Shown here in pieces: positions 1 through 5,790 of a stretch of DNA of 9,820 nt; the stretch's first letter is position 1, and each line of letters begins with the position of its first letter. The translations under genes and the position numbers were made by a program. The notes under the pieces were generated by a model. The model saw only the letters and a program-made list of their open reading frames with translations. It had not been told where the DNA came from and ran no database searches. Source of the DNA: an uncultured Aliiroseovarius sp. Lineage in GTDB: Bacteria > Pseudomonadota > Alphaproteobacteria > Rhodobacterales > Rhodobacteraceae. The DNA lies in assembly GCA_938023895.1 (NCBI GenBank), contig CALJDH010000052.1, positions 1 through 9,820 of the forward strand. Reading direction: 5' to 3'.

Positions 1-416
1 CGCTGCGTTCCGCCTCCTCCGGGAAGGACGCCCAGTTTGACCTCAGGCAAGCCCAGCCGGGCGTTGTGCAACACGACGCGGTAGTGGCAGGCCAATGCCA
101 GCTCAAAACCTCCGCCAAGCGCGTTGCCATGCACGGCAGCAATCGTGGGTTTGGGACTGTTTTCCAGCAAATCGCACACCTGCGACAGGATCGGCGTCTC
201 GCGTGGACGCCCGAACTCGCGCACATCCGCACCTGCCGGGAAAGTCCGCCCTGCGGCGGTCAGCACTATGGCCTTCACCGTGTCGTCCGCGATCGCGGCC
301 TGAATGGTTTCGGACAGGCCGGAACGTACCGCGTGGCTAAGGGCATTGACTGGCGGGTTGTCGATGGTGATGACCGCAACAGTGTTTTCGACGCGCAGGG
401 TGACAGGTTCGGACAT
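1..416 (-). CDS. Enoyl-CoA hydratase/isomerase domain, N-terminal part of a probable FadB/FadJ-type beta-oxidation enzyme (truncated by window edge)
   Basis: The first 138 residues read as a crotonase fold. The oxyanion-hole segments are AGADVREF (about 61-68) and HGNALGGGFELALA (about 96-109). The two glutamates expected for hydratase activity are E105 in GGGFELA and E125 in GLPEVKLGVLPGGGGTQ. Family knowledge: this enzyme hydrates trans-2-enoyl-CoA to 3-hydroxyacyl-CoA in beta-oxidation in the cytosol. The GLPEVKLGVLPGGGGTQ ending and the short N-terminus resemble the bifunctional enzymes that continue into a 3-hydroxyacyl-CoA dehydrogenase of about 700 residues in total. That continuation lies outside the window and is inferred. 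The start ATG (416-414) has a good ribosome site, GGAGG, 4 bases upstream. The gene stands alone on its upstream side, with palindromes that look like operators. A single-domain enoyl-CoA hydratase of about 260 residues is the main alternative. Confidence 0.85.
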   Translation of the reverse strand, partial: MSEPVTLRVENTVAVITIDNPPVNALSHAVRSGLSETIQAAIADDTVKAIVLTAAGRTFPAGADVREFGRPRETPILSQVCDLLENSPKPTIAAVHGNALGGGFELALACHYRVVLHNARLGLPEVKLGVLPGGGGTQ

Positions 417-432
417 GGTTCCTCCGTAATCA

Positions 433-470
433 GTTGCCCTTTAGGGGCAGAACAGGGGCAACCTTGTCAA
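433..470 (-). promoter_or_regulatory. Candidate promoter with overlapping inverted repeat upstream of the hydratase gene
   Basis: On the minus strand a perfect TTGACA (470-465) could be a -35 element 49 bases before the ATG. No good -10 is seen at 17-18 bases (CCCTAA is the best). The same stretch holds GTTGCCC (462-456), a second TGCCC (449-445) and GGGCAAC (439-433). The last can pair with either of the first two, so it is either an operator over the promoter or alternative leader hairpins. The promoter call is weak. Confidence 0.3.
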
Positions 471-499
471 TGGGTGATGGCACCGTCGCGCCATCTTTC

Positions 500-515
500 C
501 CGACCGTTTGGTCGG
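500..515. promoter_or_regulatory. TetR-operator-like palindrome CCGACC-N4-GGTCGG
   Basis: This is a perfect 6+4+6 dyad, 84-99 bases upstream of the hydratase ATG and just after the end of the 70-residue gene. On the minus strand it reads CCGACCAAACGGTCGG. No T-run follows on either strand, so it looks more like a protein binding site than a terminator. Dyads of this size and spacing are typical of TetR-family operators at fatty-acid and acyl-CoA genes. The left 11 bases recur upstream of the acyl-CoA ligase at 9291-9301. Confidence 0.45.
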
Positions 516-519
516 ATTT

Positions 520-534
520 GTCACAAAAAGTGAC
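520..534. repeat. Short perfect inverted repeat GTCAC-N5-GTGAC
   Basis: A 5-base stem with a five-A loop on the plus strand (five T on the minus strand) lies between the TetR-like palindrome and the stop of the 70-residue gene. It could be part of that gene's 3' end or a binding site. It is too short and lacks a downstream T-run, so it is not called a terminator. Confidence 0.3.
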
Positions 535-546
535 TGCGGCGACCGT

Positions 547-759
547 TTAAACGGGCAAGTTGTCGAACAGGTCGTCGGAATCATCCTCTTCCAGTTCGCT
601 CTCGAAGCGGCGAATATCTTCGGGCACTGGCAGGCCCAGCTTATCCAACTCGGCGATCTTCTCGCGCAGCTGTTCTTGCAGAACGTGACGATCCTCGGGA
701 CGTTTTGCGATTTCGTCCAAGATCAGACTGATCGAGGCTTTAAGCTCTTCAAATGCCAT
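547..759 (-). CDS. Conserved-looking 70-residue acidic helical protein, function unknown
   Basis: I do not recognise a named family. The product starts MAFEELKASISLILDEIAK and is almost entirely predicted helix. It has heptad-like spacing through the middle and a very acidic tail (residues about 55-66, ESELEEDDSDDLFD). There are no cysteines, signal peptide or membrane segment, so it should be a soluble cytoplasmic protein. The start at 759 is chosen because AAAGGAG sits 8 bases upstream. A longer reading from 780 lacks a ribosome site and would begin before that Shine-Dalgarno. It lies 80 bases downstream of the DksA-like gene on the same strand, so co-expression is likely, although two hairpins lie between them. 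Its stop codon sits inside the palindrome CCGTTTAAACGG (543-554). A role as a partner of the DksA-like protein is only a guess from position. Confidence 0.8.
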   Translation of the reverse strand: MAFEELKASISLILDEIAKRPEDRHVLQEQLREKIAELDKLGLPVPEDIRRFESELEEDDSDDLFDNLPV

Positions 760-781
760 TGCATTTACTCCTTTGTGCAAT

Positions 782-801
782 CAGATGGACGATCCCATCT
801 G
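782..801 (-). repeat. Hairpin CAGATGG-N6-CCATCTG before the 70-residue gene
   Basis: A perfect 7-base inverted repeat ends a few bases before the AAAGGAG ribosome site of the 70-residue gene. In the transcript it would form a stem just upstream of translation initiation. It has no T-run, so it is more likely an RNA-processing or stability element than a terminator. Confidence 0.35.
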
Positions 802-834
802 GGAAACAATCGCCGCCCCTCCACTGGCGGCGAT
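801..834 (-). terminator. Hairpin after the DksA-like gene, weak or leaky terminator
   Basis: ATCGCCGCC (809-817) and GGCGGCGAT (826-834) form a 9-base GC-rich stem with an 8-base loop, starting 5 bases after the DksA-like stop on the minus strand. It is followed by TGTTTCCC, a poor U-tract. It may attenuate transcription into the 70-residue gene rather than stop it. Confidence 0.5.
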
Positions 835-839
835 CGTCC

Positions 840-1166
840 TTATGCGTGCTTTGCAGCGCAGTCGCGGCAGAAGGGCGTGTGCGGCAGCACGTTCAGCCGC
901 TCGGCCGAGATTTCGTTGCCACACTCGACACAATAGCCAAACTCGCCCTCATCCATGCGGGCAAAAGCAGCCTGAATCATGGCGATTTCAGTCTGGCCGG
1001 AATTTCCCAGGCCTTCCAAAACTTCGTCTTCTTCGCGCTCGACCGCCAATTCTTCCCAGTCTTTCGACTGATGGCTATCCAATTCGTCTTCAATCTCGTG
1101 AAGACGTTTATCCAACTCTTTCACCCGCGCGTTCAGAATATCACGGTACCTGTTCACATCTACCAT
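840..1166 (-). CDS. TraR/DksA-family zinc-finger protein (108 residues)
   Basis: A coiled-coil N-terminal half (about 1-70) is followed by a C4 zinc finger, CVEC (C79, C82) and CRDC (C100, C103), with 17 residues between the pairs. This is the DksA/TraR layout. Family members insert a coiled coil into the RNA polymerase secondary channel and change initiation, often together with ppGpp. The coil tip carries DWEELA (36-41), which reads as DxxExA where DksA has DxxDxA, so acidic character is kept. At 108 residues it is shorter than E. coli DksA (151) and longer than TraR (73), so it is probably a DksA-like paralogue rather than the housekeeping DksA. The ATG at 1166 has AAAGGAG 6 bases upstream; an in-frame extension to 1220 would run into the FNR-type box and has no such site. 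The gene is followed by the 70-residue gene. Confidence 0.9.
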   Translation of the reverse strand: MVDVNRYRDILNARVKELDKRLHEIEDELDSHQSKDWEELAVEREEDEVLEGLGNSGQTEIAMIQAAFARMDEGEFGYCVECGNEISAERLNVLPHTPFCRDCAAKHA

Positions 1167-1213
1167 AGCGTTCTCCTTTGCCCTGACTTTGAAGCGAGAC
1201 AGGGAGCGTTGCA

Positions 1214-1227
1214 TTGACACAGGTCAA
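1214..1227. promoter_or_regulatory. FNR/CRP-family box TTGAC-N4-GTCAA upstream of the DksA-like gene
   Basis: TTGACACAGGTCAA is a perfect 5+4+5 dyad matching the FNR-family pattern TTGAY-N4-RTCAA. It lies 47 bases before the DksA-like ATG, between that gene and the stop of the FliM-like gene. If it acts as a class II activator site centred at -41.5, transcription would start near 1179; the region expected for the -10 reads CAAAGT, a partial match. It suggests oxygen- or nitric-oxide-linked control, by inference only. Confidence 0.45.
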
Positions 1228-1240
1228 GCAATTTCAGGCT

Positions 1241-2218
1241 TTAGGGGGTAGGCACATCTGTCTGTGCAGGGGGCGACGGTGCGGGTGCTGTGGTCGCGCC
1301 CGCGAGCGTCTGCTCTGGCATCAATGGCACCACGCGGGGATCGGTCGCGGGGCCAATTCGCAAAGCCCGCTGGCCGTGCATTCGCCCCAACCGACAGGTG
1401 GTTACAACCTCATCGTCAGGATCCAGCAACGCGACTTGACCCAAGGCTTGAAGCGGCACGGGGATCATCATTCCAACTTCCAGATTTGCAACGTCCGTGA
1501 CGGGCAGATGGACCTGATGCAAGATCGCCTGCAGTTCTGCCCGACAACTCATGGCCACGTCTGCGATTGTGTGCTCTGGCGCGCACCCGTCGGTCGCAGG
1601 GGTTTGCTTGGTGCTGGCCGGGGCTTCGCACGGAAGGATCACGGTCAATACGCCCTGTTTAGCTCCGCCCGCAAGATCCAGTTCGGCCCGAAACCTATGA
1701 TAGTGAACGTTTGCCAGCGTCAACGAGATTACTTCGAGATCCATAATTGGCAACGCATAGCGATAGCCCGAGACCTGAGGAACGATGTCCAGTTTCGCAC
1801 CATGCGCCTCGACCTCGAAACACTCCAACATGCGGTCCACAAAATCGGCGCAAATGGCGGCATCAGTCCGCGTCGGCGCACGATCAGCGACCGCGGCTTT
1901 AGAGACGTTCCCGATGGTCTGCGCCTCGACCAGTCCAGCCATGAGGTTAAGGTCTAGAACAGCCAGACCAAAACTGCTGTTCGGCCCTTCGACCAGACAC
2001 AGAAGCGCGTTGTCTGGCAGATCATCCAACACCTCGTCCAGCACCGCCTTGCCTTGGTCGACTGATGGCACCGCAATCAGAACGCGGGCCACATCCTGTC
2101 CCGCGCGCTGCAACGCATTGCCCAACGCCCCCGTCGCCGAGAGGCGCGGTATACCAGAAGACGGCCGCCCGGCCCCGGCTTTGCGTTGCAACACGCTGAA
2201 TGTGTCTGGATCGGCCAT
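1241..2218 (-). CDS. Divergent FliM/FliN-family (SpoA domain) motor-switch-like protein
   Basis: The 325-residue product has a C-terminal SpoA/FliN-type domain (about 220-290). This contains the stretch VTDVANLEVGMMIPVPLQAL, then DPDDEVV, CRLGRMHGQRALRI, the pattern of flagellar C-ring proteins. Residues about 30-200 resemble a degenerate FliM middle domain, with GLVEAQTIG and APTRTDAAICADFVDRML matching the position of the FliM dimer and helix region. The N-terminal peptide for CheY and FliG (EIDALL type) is not visible, and the C-terminus ends in a Pro/Ala/Thr-rich tail. FliM forms the rotor switch that CheY-P binds. The ATG at 2218 is preferred (GGAA upstream); an in-frame TTG at 2260 lacks a ribosome site. 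It follows the sensor-kinase gene by 45 bases on the same strand, so it is probably the last gene of that operon. It may be the cell's true but divergent FliM, or a non-flagellar SpoA protein. Confidence 0.75.
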   Translation of the reverse strand: MADPDTFSVLQRKAGAGRPSSGIPRLSATGALGNALQRAGQDVARVLIAVPSVDQGKAVLDEVLDDLPDNALLCLVEGPNSSFGLAVLDLNLMAGLVEAQTIGNVSKAAVADRAPTRTDAAICADFVDRMLECFEVEAHGAKLDIVPQVSGYRYALPIMDLEVISLTLANVHYHRFRAELDLAGGAKQGVLTVILPCEAPASTKQTPATDGCAPEHTIADVAMSCRAELQAILHQVHLPVTDVANLEVGMMIPVPLQALGQVALLDPDDEVVTTCRLGRMHGQRALRIGPATDPRVVPLMPEQTLAGATTAPAPSPPAQTDVPTP

Positions 2219-2263
2219 GTCAGTTCCACGCGATAGATCGCTTCGACACTGACAAGACAAGGT

Positions 2264-5002
2264 TTATAAATGATTGATGTCAGACGGCCACCTACGGCCA
2301 AATGGAGATTGCGTGCCAATCGGCAGGGTCACGCGGAACGCGGCCCCACTTTGCCCCGGTAGATAGGTGATGGACCCATCCAGTTTGTCCATGATCTCGC
2401 GGCAGATGGCCAAGCCAAGCCCCGCACCGCCTGCGGCCGCCTGATCGGACAGACGCGAAAACTTCTCGAAGATCATCGACTGGCTTTCCAAGGGTACACC
2501 ACTGCCATTGTCGACGAAATCCACCTGCAGGCGTCCTCCGCGTTGGCGGACGCGGATCGCCAACCGCTTATCCTTGGCGTCGCAGTATTTCGCGGCGTTT
2601 GAAATCAAGTTGATGAACACCTGCGCCAGCCGGTCCGTGTCCGTATACAGCGCGCCCCCCTCGTCCGAACGGTTCCGGTGGATATGCATCTTTTCCTGAT
2701 CAATGACCGAGCTTGTGGCCGCAATCGCGCGATCCAGCACATCGCGCATCACCTCGCGCCGCGGATAGAGCTGCACCTGACCGTTCTCCAATACGCTGAG
2801 ATCCAGAAGATCGTCCAAGAGCCGCGTCAGGCGCACGCTTTCGTCATGGATGATCGAGGCGTGTCGCGCGGCGGCCTCGGGATCATTTGCGCCTCCATCC
2901 CGCAGAATTTCTGAAAACGCCCGGATCGAGGTCATGGGCGTGCGCAATTCGTGGCTGATCTGGCTCAGGAACGCATCCTTCTGGATCGACAGTTGGGTCA
3001 GCTTCTCGTTCACCTCGGACAGCTGGCGCGCAGTGGTGGTCAGCTCCAACTGCTTGGCTTCCAGTTGCGAGGTCTGTTCCAGCATCTGCTGGGTTTCATC
3101 CGCCACGGCCAGCAGGTCATCCACCGACACAGTCGTGCCGCCCAATATCTGCCCGATCATCGCGTGGGCGGTTGCGGTACCGACAAGCCCCGATAGCTCG
3201 CGCTCCAATCGCCCGATGAAATCCGGGGTCGTGTCCGGCAGATACCCCTGCTTCCCCTGCTGTTCGGCCTGCGCCTGAAACCACGCCTGCGCCTGATCCG
3301 ATCCCATGATTTCTTGCGCCATCACCAAAAGATCTTCCGACGTGGCCGCGTTGAAACTGCGCCCCCGGGCCGGGCCGGATTGGTCCAGCACATTGACAAA
3401 CTGGGCGGCTTGTAAACGCTCCAGCGGGCTGGGGAAGGACAGAAGCGAGACCGAGACGAACACCGAACAGTTCAGGATCAAGGACCAGAACAGCGCGTGC
3501 ACGACCGGGTCCAGCCCATCCACGCCGAACAAGGCCTGCGGCCTCAGCGCTGCGATTCCCCACGGGCCATCTGCCAGCACAGAGGCGCTTATGACGCCTG
3601 CCTCGCCGAAACTGGGCAGGAACAGCGTATAGGCCCAGATCGCAAAGCCTGTGATCAGCCCCGCCACGGCCCCGCTGCGTGACGCGCCGCGCCAGAACAA
3701 CCCACCCGCCATCGCGGGCAACACCTGCGCGACGCCTGCAAACGAGATCAGCCCGATGGCTGCCAGCGCTGCCCCGCCGCCCGAGATGCGGTAGTAGAAA
3801 TAGCCCAGCGCAAGGATGCCCACGATAGACAAGCGGCGCGCGGACAGCAGGATTTGACGGGCGTCCCGGTATTCCGACGCGTCCACGCCCAGCCGGGTCG
3901 ACAACCACAAAGGCATGATGATGTGGTTCGACACCATAGTCGCCAGCGCGATCGAGGCGACAATCACCATTGATGTGGCCGAGCTAAAGCCGCCAAGGAA
4001 GGCCAGCATCGCCAGCCCGTCCTGTTCGAAGTAAAGCGGCAAAGTCAGCACGAACAGGTCCGGGTTTTCGCCCTTTGGCAAGATCGCCAGCCCCACAACG
4101 GCGATAGGAATGACGAAGAGGCTCATCAGGAACAAATAAAGCGGAAACGCCCACGAGGCCGTGGCCAACTGACGTTCGTCGACATTTTCGACTACCAGAA
4201 CCTGAAACATTCGTGGGAGGGTCAGAAAGGCCGCTGCAGACAGAAAGGTCAGGCCCACCCAGCGCCCGCCTTGCAAGGACCAAGCACCCTCGGGCGCGGC
4301 CTGGATGGCTTGTTCCATCGCGGCGGAAATGCCTTGTGGTCCGCCCCCGATACCCCAGACCACGAAGATCCCCACGGCCATCAGCGCGACAAGCTTCACG
4401 ACAGCCTCGACCGCAATGGCTGTGACCACGCCGTGATGGCGTTCGTTCACGTCAAGGTTTCGCGTGCCGAAGAGGATCGTAAACAGCGCCAGCCCTCCGG
4501 CCACCCAAATGGCGGTCTGCTCTAGGTCCGGAATGACCCAACCCGCAGATCTGTCGCGCGCGAAGACGGCGAAGGACAGGGTCACGGATTGCAGCTGAAG
4601 CGCGATATAGGGCGTGGTGCCGATCACCGCAATCAGGGTTACCAACACGCCCAACAGGTTTGACTTGCCATAGCGAGACGAGACCAAGTCGGCGATCGAC
4701 GTCACACGCTGGCTGCGCCCTACCCGCACAAGTTTGCGCAGAAACCACCACCAGCCGATCATCACCAAGGTCGGGCCAAGATAAATGGTCACGAACTCCA
4801 ACCCCGAGCGCGCCGCGTATCCGACCGCGCCATAGAAAGTCCACGCGGTACAAAAGACCGACAGCGACAGCGTGTAGATCATCGGGGACGACAGGAACCG
4901 CACCTTGCTGCGCCGCGCACGTTTGTCGGCCACAAACGCCACCAGAAACAGCATGATGACATACAGGAAGCAGACCCCGACAAGCGTGTTGAATGTCAGC
5001 AT
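2264..5002 (-). CDS. Sodium:solute symporter-STAC-histidine kinase fusion (CbrA/CrbS-like sensor kinase)
   Basis: 912 residues. Residues 1 to about 525 form an SSS (SLC5) transporter module of about 13 membrane segments, including GGFSSATSMVIVASIALATM (338-357), the Na+-site helix typical of CbrA-type proteins. A STAC-like linker (about 550-625) and a coiled coil (about 628-675) follow. Next is HisKA with phospho-acceptor H684 in SHELRTP, and HATPase_c with N-box (N798, N802), G1 DNGSG (831-835), F-box IFEKF and G2 GGAGLGLA (858-865). No PAS and no receiver domain is present, so phosphate must leave to a separate regulator. Relatives sense or transport histidine (CbrA) or control the acetate switch (CrbS); the ligand here is unknown, with a small carboxylate most likely. 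ATG at 5002 has AGGA 7 bases upstream and overlaps the preceding gene's stop (TGATG), so the two are translationally coupled. Confidence 0.92.
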   Translation of the reverse strand: MLTFNTLVGVCFLYVIMLFLVAFVADKRARRSKVRFLSSPMIYTLSLSVFCTAWTFYGAVGYAARSGLEFVTIYLGPTLVMIGWWWFLRKLVRVGRSQRVTSIADLVSSRYGKSNLLGVLVTLIAVIGTTPYIALQLQSVTLSFAVFARDRSAGWVIPDLEQTAIWVAGGLALFTILFGTRNLDVNERHHGVVTAIAVEAVVKLVALMAVGIFVVWGIGGGPQGISAAMEQAIQAAPEGAWSLQGGRWVGLTFLSAAAFLTLPRMFQVLVVENVDERQLATASWAFPLYLFLMSLFVIPIAVVGLAILPKGENPDLFVLTLPLYFEQDGLAMLAFLGGFSSATSMVIVASIALATMVSNHIIMPLWLSTRLGVDASEYRDARQILLSARRLSIVGILALGYFYYRISGGGAALAAIGLISFAGVAQVLPAMAGGLFWRGASRSGAVAGLITGFAIWAYTLFLPSFGEAGVISASVLADGPWGIAALRPQALFGVDGLDPVVHALFWSLILNCSVFVSVSLLSFPSPLERLQAAQFVNVLDQSGPARGRSFNAATSEDLLVMAQEIMGSDQAQAWFQAQAEQQGKQGYLPDTTPDFIGRLERELSGLVGTATAHAMIGQILGGTTVSVDDLLAVADETQQMLEQTSQLEAKQLELTTTARQLSEVNEKLTQLSIQKDAFLSQISHELRTPMTSIRAFSEILRDGGANDPEAAARHASIIHDESVRLTRLLDDLLDLSVLENGQVQLYPRREVMRDVLDRAIAATSSVIDQEKMHIHRNRSDEGGALYTDTDRLAQVFINLISNAAKYCDAKDKRLAIRVRQRGGRLQVDFVDNGSGVPLESQSMIFEKFSRLSDQAAAGGAGLGLAICREIMDKLDGSITYLPGQSGAAFRVTLPIGTQSPFGRRWPSDINHL

Positions 5003-5295
5003 CAGCGAGTCCTAGTGGGGGCTTCTGTAGGGACTTCCGGCTTGGACTGCGCTCCAGTGGGCTGTTGTTCTGCGTCACGCCCAAGATGGCGGGCCAACAG
5101 CATCGCAAACAGGATCAAAAAGAACCAAGACGAAAAGACATAGGCAAGGCGCACATTCCCGATCACACCCCCAACCATCAGGGGCAGTAGGAACAGCACC
5201 ACGCCCAGCAGGGGCAAGAGCCGCGCGGCATCCTCGATCCGGCGCCGGCGATAGCTTTGGCGCGCCAGAAACAGGGGTTCACGCGGAGACCTCAT
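5002..5295 (-). CDS. Small two-TM membrane protein coupled to the symporter-kinase
   Basis: 97 residues: a very basic N-terminus (RQSYRRRR, 12-19), TM1 about 26-46, a short turn, TM2 about 49-69, then a hydrophilic Pro/Thr/Arg-rich tail. Positive charges suggest both ends are cytoplasmic. I recognise no named family. Its position matches the small membrane subunits that precede many SSS transporters (YjcH before ActP, and the small subunits of other SSS permeases), so a role as an accessory subunit of the downstream symporter-kinase is inferred; the sequence is not obviously DUF485. The ATG at 5295 lies 6 bases after the receiver gene's stop, and its GGAGG lies inside the end of that gene. 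Its own stop overlaps the kinase ATG by one base. Confidence 0.85.
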   Translation of the reverse strand: MRSPREPLFLARQSYRRRRIEDAARLLPLLGVVLFLLPLMVGGVIGNVRLAYVFSSWFFLILFAMLLARHLGRDAEQQPTGAQSKPEVPTEAPTRTR

Positions 5296-5301
5296 GCGCG
5301 G

Positions 5302-5670
5302 TCAGCCTCCGACCAGCTCGCGCAGGTTTGTCAGCATCTCGGAATTTGAGAAGGGTTTGGTCATGAACCGGTTCACGCCCAGACGTTCAGCCAGCTCTCG
5401 GTCAGTCTTTTGGCCGCGGGCAGTCAGCATCAGAACCGGAAGCGCGCGTGTGTCATCGGCGCTGCGCAGGTCCTGCAGAATGTCATAGCCCGACTTGCCG
5501 GGCAGCATCACGTCAAGGATCAGAACATCGGGTTTGGCATCGCGCACGGCTTGAACGGCAGTGGTACCACTGGCATGGGTCGAGACGCTCCAGCCATCGC
5601 GACTTAAGATAAAGCTGATGGCTTCTGCGATGTTCGGTTCATCCTCGATGACCAGCACCTGTCTTGTCAC
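5302..5670 (-). CDS. Stand-alone CheY-like response-regulator receiver domain
   Basis: 122 residues, a single REC domain with nothing attached. The acidic pair is E9/D10 in VIEDEP, the phospho-acceptor is D53 in LILDVMLPGKSG, with T83 in MLTAR and K105 in MTKPF; all four key positions are intact, so it should be phosphorylatable. There is no output domain, so it must act by protein-protein contact (like CheY) or as a phosphorelay shuttle. It is the first gene of the operon with the symporter-kinase, which lacks its own receiver, so that kinase is the likely phosphodonor. The start is the GTG at 5670, with GGAGG 5 bases upstream, giving a normal CheY length; an upstream ATG at 5703 would add 11 residues with no ribosome site. 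Confidence 0.9.
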   Translation of the reverse strand: MTRQVLVIEDEPNIAEAISFILSRDGWSVSTHASGTTAVQAVRDAKPDVLILDVMLPGKSGYDILQDLRSADDTRALPVLMLTARGQKTDRELAERLGVNRFMTKPFSNSEMLTNLRELVGG

Positions 5671-5712
5671 AAGCCCCTCCCCCAGGATGCGGCATGTCCG
5701 CATCGTCCAGCG

Positions 5713-5741
5713 ACTATCGCCAAGATCATTGTTGCAATCAA
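5713..5741 (-). promoter_or_regulatory. Candidate promoter of the receiver-kinase operon
   Basis: On the minus strand TTGATT (5741-5736) and GATAGT (5718-5713) are separated by exactly 17 bases. Each matches 4 of 6 consensus positions, and they would give a leader of about 35 bases before the GTG at 5670. The site lies just downstream of a terminator-like hairpin, which supports a separate transcription unit. Confidence 0.35.
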
Positions 5742-5764
5742 GTAAAACACGCCCAAACAGGGCG
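5741..5764 (-). terminator. Probable intrinsic terminator of the XRE regulator gene
   Basis: On the minus strand CGCCC (5764-5760) and GGGCG (5754-5750) pair around a TGTTT loop and are followed by TGTTTTACTT. The stem is only 5 bases but all G-C and has a T-run. It lies 26 bases after the stop at 5791. Confidence 0.55.
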
Positions 5765-5790
5765 GATGCCGCGTTGAAATCACGGGAAAA

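Noticed and set aside
500..534. Terminator for the 70-residue gene
   Set aside because: Two hairpins are present but neither is followed by a T-run on the minus strand. The dyad form and the repeated word fit protein binding sites better.
1214..1957. Open frame of 247 codons on the plus strand
   Set aside because: It is antisense to the FliM-like gene, whose SpoA domain is recognisable. The plus-strand product is low in recognisable motifs and rich in Cys, Arg and His as expected of a shadow frame.
2219..2260. Longer start (TTG) for the FliM-like gene
   Set aside because: There is no ribosome site before the TTG, and the added residues are Cys/Arg-rich and unlike the rest. The ATG at 2218 has a GGAA upstream.
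3117..3908. Open frame of 263 codons on the minus strand
   Set aside because: It is a shifted frame of the transporter-kinase gene, rich in Arg and Gly, with no domain; the true frame carries continuous SSS, STAC and kinase features.
5671..5703. Longer start (ATG at 5703) for the receiver
   Set aside because: The GTG at 5670 has a strong Shine-Dalgarno and gives the normal CheY length; the extension would place that site inside the coding region.
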